This document shows positions 36,516 to 45,780 of a DNA stretch of 64,000 nucleotides, piece after piece (the first letter of the stretch is position 1; each line of letters opens with the position of its first letter). Below the pieces are notes generated by a model. It was not told the DNA's origin. It searched no databases and saw nothing but the letters and a program-made list of their open reading frames with translations. The position numbers and the translations under genes were made by a program. The DNA comes from Bactrocera neohumeralis. Taxonomy: Eukaryota; Arthropoda; Insecta; Diptera; Tephritidae. The stretch covers positions 74,729,865-74,793,864 of the forward strand of contig NC_065921.1 of the NCBI RefSeq assembly GCF_024586455.1, read 5' to 3'.

Positions 36516-37546
36516 TTACTTCACATTCACATTCTTCAGAGTTTGTGCGACAACATTTCCTTTGCCGGGTACATGCAAGGCCGCACCTTTATAGCAGGCC
36601 ACCAATTCGTCATTCGTTTTTAAATCAGGTGCACAAGTCTCAAATATTTTCTTCTTGGGATTAAGTTGGGCATCTGGTTGGCGAGTGTAACCTTCACAAT
36701 GCACTAAGTCACCAGGTACAGCACCTGATGGGGGACTGAGAACTTCCACCTTATCAGGTGTGGAAGCACACATGACCATCGCTTCGGATGTTACACCGCG
36801 CATTTTGGCTGGTTTCAAATTACATAGCACAACTACTAGACGGTTTTGCATTTCTTCTAAGGGCACAAATTTAACCAAACCAGATACCACAGTTCGTGGC
36901 TGCGGTTCTCCACAGTCGATCTTTTCCAAATATAAACTGTCTGCATCTGGATGACGACCCACTTCAATTATTTTGCCGACACGCATATCAAGGCGTCCAA
37001 CATCAACCGGAAGTTCCGCAGGAGCATTTGCATTGGTATTTGTATTGACCTTTTCCTTTTTCGGTTTCTTTTCCTTCACTTGCTTTTTATCGGCTGACTC
37101 AACTTCTGTCTGAGGTACGGTAGCACTTTTAAGATTTACTTCAACTGGAGTGCTTGGCGCTTCAGTGGAAAAACTACGCGTATTTGGTAATGCAATTTGC
37201 TTTTTACCATGGCTGAGTTCTAGTGCTATGAGTTGCTGCTTCGCTATCTCAACTTGTTGCTTTAACAAAGCGTTTTCTTTGCTTAATTGTTGTTTTTTAC
37301 GCGCAAGAAGCTCTCCACGCATCACAGTCAACTAAAACATAAAAATGCATGTAAAAGTTTTGGTGTAGTGAATTCTTATTAAAAGATTTGTACCTCCGAT
37401 GAGATGGACGAAATGATTTGCGCATTGCGTTTATTGTTGGCAATAATCTCCTCCATTGCAGGTATTTTTAAAAGTTGAGTTTTAAGATGCAATGATGTGG
37501 TTACGATTCTACCAGCTCCACGGCCAAAAATGCGGTATAATGACAT
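36516..37546 (-). CDS. AIMP1: AIMP1 (p43), multi-synthetase complex scaffold with EMAPII domain
   Basis: Two exons, 37546-37394 and 37331-36516, give 322 residues. The C-terminal half from about residue 161 is a tRNA-binding OB-fold/EMAPII domain: LDMRVGKIIEVGRHPDADSL, TVVSGLVKFVP, LKPAKMRGVTSEAM and PPSGAVPGDLV. Before it lies a coiled-coil segment (about 52-93, LLARKKQQLSKENALLKQQ) for complex assembly and a lysine-rich linker (EKKPKKEK) that binds tRNA in this family. The product is a non-catalytic member of the cytosolic tRNA synthetase complex. The first 28 residues (MSLYRIFGRGAGRIVTTSLH..) are basic with no acidic residue, unlike the usual N-terminus, and resemble a mitochondrial presequence. 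A second start at residue 32 (MEEIIANNKRN) would omit them. Confidence 0.93.
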
Positions 37547-39320
37547 GGCTAAGCTAAGCTATTGTGAATGGCATTTTTCGGCCATATGATCAGAAACAGT
37601 GAAAATTTATAAATACATATATACATATGTATATACACTTCTCACTATTTATGTTCCTAAAGGTATTTGAATATTTTATGATCGTTTCTGAACAAGCATT
37701 TAAAATCATTATAAAAATATTTGTTTCCATTCTCACTTTTCGCGGATTTTGGGCTCGGTTACTGCTGGTAGCATTGATTTTCTTAACCAGCTGTTGCGAG
37801 CACGATTGAATTATGGTTGCAAGCTTCGCTCATCTAGCATTGTTGCCATTTTAATCTATAAAATGCGGCAATGTGTGTGAGAGCGTAATGAGAGAATTTT
37901 TGTAACATGCCATTTTTATCATTGTTGTTGCATCGTCAACATTCAAAGAACATTGTAAAATTCTTCCACATTAATCCTGAATTAAATTTGTTTGAGTTCG
38001 TAGTTTTTTCGTGTATTATTAAAGAATTACTGCCAATTAATGTGTAATGAAAACAAATCAAAGTAGTGCAAAATAACTAAAACTTCAGTGATAAAAATTG
38101 CATTGAGTATGCGCTGAGTGTCCAGCCATTTTAGTAACAAAGGATAAAGAAAACAAAAAGTAAGTGCAATTCAACCTTGATGATTAATTGCCTTTTATTT
38201 GACTGAAAAGTGTATAAAAAACTTCGTCAATTACATTAGAGCTGCAAGTGTTCCAGAGTCACCTGTTGTTGTTTTTTTGTAAAATTTATTCTTTGTAGTG
38301 TTATATGCATAAACGCGTATGTGTGCATACACAATAGTACATTCACTTTGTTTACATTGCAAAACAACGAAATGTATGTATATTAGAGCTAATACAACAA
38401 CACACCTACAAAAATATTTAAATATGAATTAAATTCTGGCACATGTGTGTGCCATTTCGTCACAATATTTTGAGGCATTTGAAATAAGGTCATTCAACCT
38501 AATCTTCTTACAATATATAACTAACTACTCTCTTTATTTAATAAGCAATTTGCGGCTCTGTTGTCATGAGGTTGCGTTCATTAGCAAAATTCATTAAATA
38601 ACCGGTTTAAATTCTTCGTCTATTAAGGCAGTCCCAGTAAAAAAAATAACTTTTATAAAAAACATAGAGTAAATTTGCGTGTGAGTGTATAATGACATAG
38701 TTTTCCAACTTTAATTAAACTATATGAACATTGGAACCATAATATTTATCAGAAGGAGTGCTACTAGTGAAATGTGCATATTATTTTATCCCTATATGTA
38801 CATATGTATGTATGTATTTACTTATCTGAACGAAATTTCACAACATTCGTGGATTGAAAAGGCGCTCAACAAGTTAGCTACGCGAGATTAACACCTTTTT
38901 TTATATCTTCAGAACGTACCAGAGATAATGCATAATTCTTTCAAAAATCATGTTGTGTGTGTTTCACGTATTATCTATCTATCATTACAAGGCCGTTGAT
39001 TGCAATTAAAATAGAAATTACTGAGAATAATCGTGATTCAATTAAAATGGTGTATATGTACATACATATGTATTACATTAATCACAATTTACCTGTTGTG
39101 TGCTTAAATTACTTTGATTGGGTTATCAATATATTTGATTATCGGCATTATCTGAAATAGAAAGTTACTTTTTACAGAATTATGTGAGTGTTTGAAAAGT
39201 TATTTAAAAGCAATTCGTTGACTTGTGTATAAAAGTTAATCTCTTCATAAACCATGTATCTACATACATACATATGGTGTATATGTACATACATAGTATG
39301 TATATGGGGTATTCCATACC
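37547..39320. other. Intergenic with a possible 5' non-coding exon
   Basis: Mostly A/T-rich. Sequence at about 38080-38159 resembles a fly 5' leader (AAACTTCAGTG initiator-like) and ends in GTAAGTGC, a good splice donor. No coding exon recognised. Confidence 0.35.
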
Positions 39321-39655
39321 AAATCGACCACTTTTGAACCCGACCCCTTGTTAGATTTTGTGAAACTTATCCATCCTTTTCAAAAACATTTTTGAGAATT
39401 TTTCAAAATTTTTTGAACTTCCAAAATGACGATTTTTTTTTATTTTAAATAGCTGACCGTGTTAACTTTTTTTGTAGTATTTTTTGAAAAGGGTCCCCAA
39501 AAGTCCTACAAAAGTTTTTTTTTAAAGCCATTTTTTTGTTTTTGTATGAACTTTTAGAAAAAATACACGATAAAAATTTATCACGATCAATTATATAAAA
39601 TAATCGTTTTTTTTTTCAGTAAAATCGTCATTTTTGGTTCAAAAGTGGTCGATTT
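39321..39655. repeat. MITE-like element with perfect 20-bp inverted repeats
   Basis: AAATCGACCACTTTTGAACC at 39321-39340 is the exact reverse complement of 39636-39655. The 295 bp between are T- and A-rich with no reading frame. The size and perfect ends fit a miniature inverted-repeat transposable element. The true ends could extend a little further (left context TATTCCATACC). Confidence 0.65.
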
Positions 39656-39870
39656 TTGAATTTTTTTTGCAGTTGTGTTCACGAAAACTTCAATTAATTT
39701 GACAACTATCCCTGCTAATCCCGGAGTGGGCGATTTTTTTATTTTTTTTTTATTTATTTAAAAAAAAATTGTCAAATTTTCAAAAATTAAAAATTTTTTT
39801 TCCGTAAACTTTGTTTCTGTCATATAAAAAATATAATTTAACGATTTTATGATGTAATATTCTCAATTTA

Positions 39871-39992
39871 TAGACTTGATTTACGAATATAATGACTAAG
39901 TTTAATGATTAATACAGCTAATTTCCTTAATATCGACCTTACTAATAGGTAAAAATTTTAATCTTGGTGATTATATTCGTAAATTAAGTCTA
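39871..39992. repeat. 122-bp imperfect palindrome
   Basis: A 23-base arm at 39871-39893 (TAGACTTGATTTACGAATAT plus AAT) pairs with 39970-39992 with one mismatch. Partial pairing continues inward. It could be a folded MITE remnant or a terminal fragment of the Tc1-like element whose transposase relic starts near 40340. Confidence 0.6.
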
Positions 39993-40339
39993 TACATCCG
40001 AGTCATTTCTAGAGAAAATTTACGAAGAAGCCCCAAATGTCCCGATTGAATCTCCGTTAAAACAACAACAACAACAACGAAGTTGAAAAAAAAATTTAAA
40101 TTTTAACTGACATCAGTAAGTGTATTAAAATAATGTAGTAATTGTGTGACTAATATTGAAGTGCTAAATTTAAGAGATCGCTCTATTTCTTGTTAAGTGG
40201 GTTCACAGTTTGACATACATATAAAGAAATCGAAGATATTTTAATATTTAATGCTATTCATCGACTATTAAGCCGGAATCTTTGGTAAACGCAAGACTAC
40301 ATTTCTAGAGGACCGACGAAATGCAAGAATAAAAATTTA

Positions 40340-40965
40340 AAATGAAAATCTAATGGTATTGGCCCGCACAAAAGTGGCACAATATTTTATTTACGGATGA
40401 GATCAAAATTGCTTTGTTTGGTGGTATACGCTACAGGCAGTGTGTTCGTTGTCCCCCAAACGCAGAATACCACCCAATGTATACCACAAAGACAGTTAAG
40501 TATGGTGGGCTAAAGACTATGGTGTGGGCTTATTTCTCGTATGCTGGCGATGGTCCAATCTCTTTGATCAGTGGCATTATGGAACAAGCAGTGTACATTA
40601 ATACATGAAAGATGTAATGCTACCGTATGCTAGTTGGAAAATGCCGTTAAAATGGACATTTCAGCAGTATAATGATCCTAAACATACGAGCAAGCTAGCT
40701 AATCAGTGGTTTGCATCTGAAAACATCTACGTGATATTATGGCCAGCACAATCTTCGGACCTAAACCCGATCGAAAACTTATGGGGCGATGTAGCGTAGC
40801 AACAGCAAAACCATCGAAAAGCACAGAACTTTGGCAAGTGTTTAAGGACGCATGGGCTCAAATCTCTGTGAAGCGTTGTAGGGACCTTATTGATTCCATG
40901 CCACGCCAATGCCTAGCCGTTATAAACAACAACGGACTTACAACAAAATATTAGCCCTTAGGAAA
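40340..40965 (+). pseudogene. Tc1-like transposase relic
   Basis: Frames interrupted by stops read NILFTDEIKIALFGG (first catalytic D), GGLKTMVWAYFSY, then FQQYNDPKHTSKLANQWF. The usual QQDNDPKHTS has a Y for the first D. WPAQSSDLNPIENLW (catalytic E) follows. The DNA-binding domain is not recognisable upstream. Stops after YINT and GDVA, plus the altered motif, mean it is inactive. The IENLW and DPKHTS signatures place it in the Tc1 rather than mariner family. Confidence 0.88.
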
Positions 40966-41099
40966 TATTTACTGTTACTTTCATATTCTTAGTTTTACCG
41001 TCGTTTTTATTAGCCACTAATATTTTCTTGAACAGCATAATTTTCCTTCCCCTCAAAAAGGAGTAGTTTTACTCGGTATAGGATATATTGAGTTTACCA

Positions 41100-41665
41100 C
41101 GAAGTTTGTTAAACCCAGGCGAAACGGCGGAAACCCTATAGAATACATAGACGCTCAGCTCTAAACGGCTATTTCTTCGACCTTTCTCGCTTCCTCGTTG
41201 CACGGAACATAGCACTCTCACCCACTAAATCCACAGCGACCATATTCACAAATTGGACGAGGAGTATGTATACTTAACCTTAATATTGCAGTCGATGGCG
41301 TTAAGATTCCGACTGTCAATAACCCTAATATTTTAGGTGTGACTATCAGCAGTCTATGCTCCTTCATTCCTCATACGACTACGATTATCGCCAAAGTACA
41401 GAGCCGAACCAGTACAAAGAAACGTTGTTGGCAATTTACAAGGCAATCGGCCGGCTTTTCCCTAACTACGCCGCAGCAATATGGTCGCCTCGATGCAGTG
41501 GAACGCAGACGTTCTTTTTCTCACACACTTCACCCTTTGGTCCGACCCCGTCGAAACAGCACGTTTCCTGGGTCTGCCTTTGGATGACGTCGACGACAAA
41601 TTATCTAATCCTTACCATCGCAACGGGAATTAGGTACCCGTTACAACAAAAACAACAACAACATT
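41100..41665 (+). pseudogene. Jockey-type LINE, internally deleted, with CAA-rich tail
   Basis: It reads NPNILGVTISSLCSFIPHTT and FPNYAAAIWSPRCSGTQ, then jumps across a deletion to TLWSDPVETARFLGLPLDDV near 41530, close to the protein's C-terminus. It ends in a CAA-rich tail near 41645-41663. It is the same family as 10141-10790 and 13240-13930. The intact 3' tail suggests a genuine element end. Confidence 0.78.
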
Positions 41666-42010
41666 AAGTCTTGACCGTCTAAAACTCCGAGTCCATTCCG
41701 GTTACATAGACCCAACCGTCGTAAGAACGGCCTTACAATTTGATCCATATTTATGCTGTAAATTCAATTAAAAGTTTGAATCCATTATTTGACGTATGGG
41801 GACTAGGGACACGGTACTATTATAAGGAAATGAGAATCTAAGCTTTTCATAAAGATACATATCTCATAGATTAGTCGATATTTTCAGTAAGAGGTCAGTC
41901 TTAAATACTGATGTTGTTGTTGTAGCAGCAGAAAACATTCCTTAAGTAATTTGAAGGAATGCTGCCAGTTATTGGCCGGATATCCGGTCTGTTCTGGTTG
42001 AGTTGGTCTC
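41666..42010. repeat. Two family C fragments
   Basis: The segment at 41670-41740 has TCCATTCCGGTTACATAGAC. The one at 41905-42010 has TGTTGTTGTTGTAGCAGCAG and GTTATTGGCCGGATAT. Both are decayed relatives of the repeats at 11610-11850 and 49957-50065. Confidence 0.5.
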
Positions 42011-42176
42011 ACTCTCGTGGAAGCGAAACAGAGTTCCTCATATTCACTTTATTAGTGTATTATTGCTCAGTGACAAAAACATAACCCCTTAAAACAGTCT
42101 GGTGCAGTCACACAGTGACTCGTTTAGGGTGAAGTTCAGTTTTATAGATTATTTCTAGATTTAATTCACTCAAACA

Positions 42177-42236
42177 TACGGCAAGTTTGCTTGTTTACAT
42201 TTTCGTATAGATCAAAATGGGCCTCATCAGACAATT
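42177..42236 (-). pseudogene. Short DDxD mariner-like transposase fragment
   Basis: The minus strand reads LSDEAHFDLYENVNKQTCR, matching the conserved FSDEAHFWL..VNKQ.CR segment with the first catalytic D. Only about 20 codons survive. It is related to the longer relic at 42665-43450 but is a separate copy. Confidence 0.6.
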
Positions 42237-42289
42237 TATCAAGTTATTGTCTTCTTATATCATTTCCATAATTTTTTTTTTGGAAAAAT

Positions 42290-42660
42290 TCCAAGCGAAT
42301 TGGCGAATCTAGAAGCTAAATCTAAAGTTGAAATCCGAGTGACTCCTTTAAAGTATGCCACCTTATTACCAAAAATTGCCCAATTCCAACAAAAACTGGT
42401 CAAGCCCCTTGGTACCGAATATGTGAATCCCAGTATCTATAGTTTACTTTTGACCGAAAAAATCGGTCAATGTATGGGATATAGAATTGTAATTCAGAGC
42501 CAATCTTTTCCTGATAATAGTAAGTCTGTGTGTCAAAAATGGGTTGAATCGGGTCAATACTTCCCTTAGCTCCCATATATGTACCTAATATGAAGATTTT
42601 CGAAATTATGGTTGACGTTATACCGCATATATCGGCCAATATGTGAGTTATCTCAGCGCT
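42290..42660. repeat. Family A fragment
   Basis: It shares TTGAATCGGGTCAATACTTC, TAGCTCCCATAT and the AAGATTTTCGAA phrase with 50280-50600. It lies between two transposase relics. Non-coding. Confidence 0.55.
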
Positions 42661-42664
42661 ATCT

Positions 42665-43450
42665 GTGAAAGTACATACATTCGATGCTATTATTTATGGT
42701 ACTCAATTCCTTTTGCATGGCCACCACGGCCACGGACAATTGACTGGGCCATTTCGTGAGATAACACGTTCACCAAAATTGATTTTCCATTGGGACATTC
42801 GCTGTGTGGCTTGTGGCGCCGTCCTTTTGGAACTACATATGGTTCAAGTCCATATCATCGAATTCGGGCCAAAAATATTTGGTTGTCACTGAGCGGTAGT
42901 GATTCCCATTTACAGTAACGTGCCGGTTTAGATCATCACGGAAGAAGTACGGCCCAATGACGCCACCTGCCGGCCCATAAACCGCATCAAACTGTAATTT
43001 TTTCGGGATGCAATGGTGACTCATGAAGTACTCATACAGCCAGAAATGAGCCTCATCGCTGAAGATGATTTTTCGATGAAAATCGGAATAATTTTCAAGC
43101 TCAGCTATATTCATGAACATAAGAGGATTCTGGTGATCAAGCGGCTTCAGTTCTTGCGTCAACTCGATCTTGTAAGGATGTAGACCAAAATATTTTCGCA
43201 AAATTCGCCATAACACTTGAGAACGACGTGCGAAAATCTTCCTCAACTGATGCGGCAGCAATTTTTTCGACACTTCGGGCACTTTCTTTGTCTCACTGGC
43301 ACAGAAACATTTTGTACTATGCCTGTGAAATAACATTTTTTCACCAGACGCTCAATTCTTGATCTGAGAGGACGATTATGACGACCTTAAATTGGACAGA
43401 GCGCTTTCGAAGTTGAGGCCAGTGATTCCGAATTTCGGTAGTAAATTTTA
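42665..43450 (-). pseudogene. Mariner/Tc1-superfamily transposase relic (SDEAHF type)
   Basis: A 167-codon open stretch (43336-42833) contains KIIFSDEAHFWLYEYF (first catalytic D), VYGPAGGVIGPYFFRDD and VTVNGNHYRS. A frame change near 42840 leads to FQKDGATSHTANVPMENQ, carrying the second catalytic D, and ISRNGPVNCP. The copy stops before the PPRSCDLTPLDYFLW segment that normally carries the third acidic residue, so it is C-terminally truncated. The N-terminal half is only partly recognisable. Inactive. Confidence 0.85.
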
Positions 43451-43679
43451 ATAATTTCAACTCATTTTTGGATAGTATATTTTTCCATAATGTAATGGCA
43501 AACCTTACTGAAGAGAAACGTCAAAAGAGTGGGTAAAAATATGGCGTCGTTTGCTGTCTCTATCGGTCTACTTTTGTAGCGTCCCAATTGAAAAACCAAA
43601 ATATGTATGTATGAATATATAAAATTGCTTGGATTCCGATTCTCTGGTTGACGTTTTGTCCCTTCAGTTATTTTCCTGG

Positions 43680-44115
43680 CTTTGATTCTTGCAAGTTGCA
43701 AGAGTATAAAATGTTCGTTTGCACTCGAAGTTAGCTCTTACTTACTTGTTTCTGTTGGCTTTTGATGATCCAGTAAGAAGTTCTACTGTCAACGCGCCTT
43801 TTTCCGGGCACTGCCGGAAATGACATCGTAATGGCTCATATGATACACTGACCGACAAACGGTATTCAACATAAGGTTTGTTAGAAAAACGAAACTCATT
43901 ATATGTAGTATATGGGAGTTTGGGCTAGTTGGTGGCAGTCCGATTTCGCTAATTTTCGCACTGTTACATAGGAATGTGAGATGAATGCTATGTACCAAAT
44001 TTCATTGAAATCTGTCGGGCGGTTTCCGAGATAAGTGATTTCACCTAAAAGTGGTGAGCGGTGCCACGCCCATCGTCCAGTTTTTACCCCGGTTCCTTTA
44101 AGCCTTCTCATACTC
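43680..44115. repeat. Family A end plus an inverted related segment
   Basis: 43690-43750 carries GAGTATAAAATGTTCG and a TACTTACTTGTTT end like the right end of the 2112-3147 element. 43960-44110 carries CCAAATTTCATTGAAATCTG and TGCCACGCCCATCG, matching that element in reverse complement. This looks like two copies in opposite orientation. Confidence 0.5.
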
Positions 44116-44639
44116 TCTCTGTCATCGCACTTTTAGTAGTTTTTAACAGTACCGCTATATGGGGAGTGCGCGGTGTTATCTTTCGATTTCATCTAGTTTT
44201 AAGATATCGCTAGAGGTGTGCTTAAGGGATTTGTCCTGAGCGAATTTGGTTTTTGTAGCTTGTTTAAATGAGCTAAGCCCTACCATACTACTCTATTCGG
44301 GGAAAACTGACGCACCCTTGTATAACACACCACACCTGAGAACCTCACCACACTCAGCAAGCTGTCACCATCCGACGACACCTCACACTACTAAGCAAAC
44401 AAAAGTATTGGAGCTTTATTGCTTTTGACACATTCGCTTATACACCGCGCCGGTTCAAATCCTCTATTTCGATCTACAATTCGATGACGATCTACGGAAA
44501 TTTCCATTACTCAGCGATCCGGTTTGCGACTTACATCCACCCGACTCCGTACAACTGCCATCGCCGTCAATAATATTATATTTACAAAGTCGAGCAAGTC
44601 GTTAAACACTTCATTCGTCAAATTGTCGTGGAACAGTCG

Positions 44640-45140
44640 AGAAGTCATAATTGCATTCGAATATTGAACAAAGGACACCATAATTAACTTGCATATCAAT
44701 ATAGCAGAAATATTTTATATAGAACCAAAATTTAAGAAAATAATCTGAAATCGAAATCGTGATCGAAATATATAGTATAGCATCAAAAGACACGAAACTG
44801 ATTTTGCCTTCGTTGCTGATTGGATTTGTGTACAAGCCCTTGATTCCGATCTTTCGGTTTGTATGGTAGCTATATGTTGTAGTGGTCCGATATTGCCAGT
44901 TCCGACAAATGAGCAGCTTCTTGAAGAGAAAATGACGTTTGCAAAATTTCAAAACGATATCTTAAAAACTGAGGGACTAGTTCGTATATATACAGACAGA
45001 CGGACATGGCTAAATCGACTCAGTTCGACATACTGATCATTTATATGTATATATACTTTATAGGGTCTCCGACGCTTCCTTCTGGGTGTTACAAACTTCG
45101 TGACAAACTTAATATACCCTGTTCAGGGTATAAAAATTAG
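44640..45140. repeat. Family B repeat, longest copy
   Basis: It includes TTTGTATGGTAGCTATATG, GCAGCTTCTTGAAGAG, ACTGAGGGACTAGTTCG and a terminal TATACCCTGTTCAGGGTATA palindrome at about 45113-45132. Shorter relatives lie at 13975-14185 (inverted) and 59740-60000. No frame. Confidence 0.6.
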
Positions 45141-45780
45141 TAAACATATAAGTAATTAACAGGGATCAGTGCTCGTGATTTTTTGTCCCTGAAATGCATT
45201 GAAAAATTGAAAAGTTAGTTAATTTTTTCCTTCCAGTTTATGACAGAAATTATAATTTTTTTCATTGTTCAAAACTCAAAGTTTTAGTGTATATGTATAT
45301 ATATTTAATATCTTCTGGATGGACTAATGTACAGTTGCGAGCATTGAAATAGTTGTGCCCATTGGCAAAAAGAGTTTTGCTTTAAATTTTGTTTTGGTAC
45401 ATATTTGATTCATTAAAGTTCATTATAAAAAAAAAACAAGTTGAAGTTTGATTAGAAATACGAAAAGACTTTTTCGACTAACATAACACCCTTTTCGCGC
45501 GTCCACTTCATTCATGCTTCATCGTCCTCAGTGCTCATTGCGTCTCTTTGAAAATATAGCAAACCATGATAGGATATATAGTATAATATATAGAATTTCA
45601 TTGATATCCCAACCCGGTTTTGTTTTATTTTTGTAGCGCTCTTATTAAAACAAAAATCATAATCATACACCAATAAATTGATAAAAAAAAGCGCAAATCA
45701 CTCATTTACAGAACAACAACAAAAAAATTTGTATGTAATTTTTTGTTAAGCTGTGGCCACAAGTAAAACGATTTGCTAAG
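45141..45780 (+). promoter_or_regulatory. 5' flank and leader of Dark
   Basis: A/T-rich, no coding content. CACTCATTTACAG ending at 45712 is a plausible splice acceptor for a 5' non-coding exon, which would place the Dark promoter further left. This is inference from consensus only. Confidence 0.4.

Noticed and set aside
37627..37809. 60-codon hydrophobic frame left of the Tc1 region
   Set aside because: No recognisable family, no splice partners, composition expected by chance.
44452..44466. GGTTCAAATCC, a perfect-looking tRNA B box
   Set aside because: The flanking bases do not pair as a T stem (GCCGG against CCTCT) and no A box or acceptor stem was found at the right distance.
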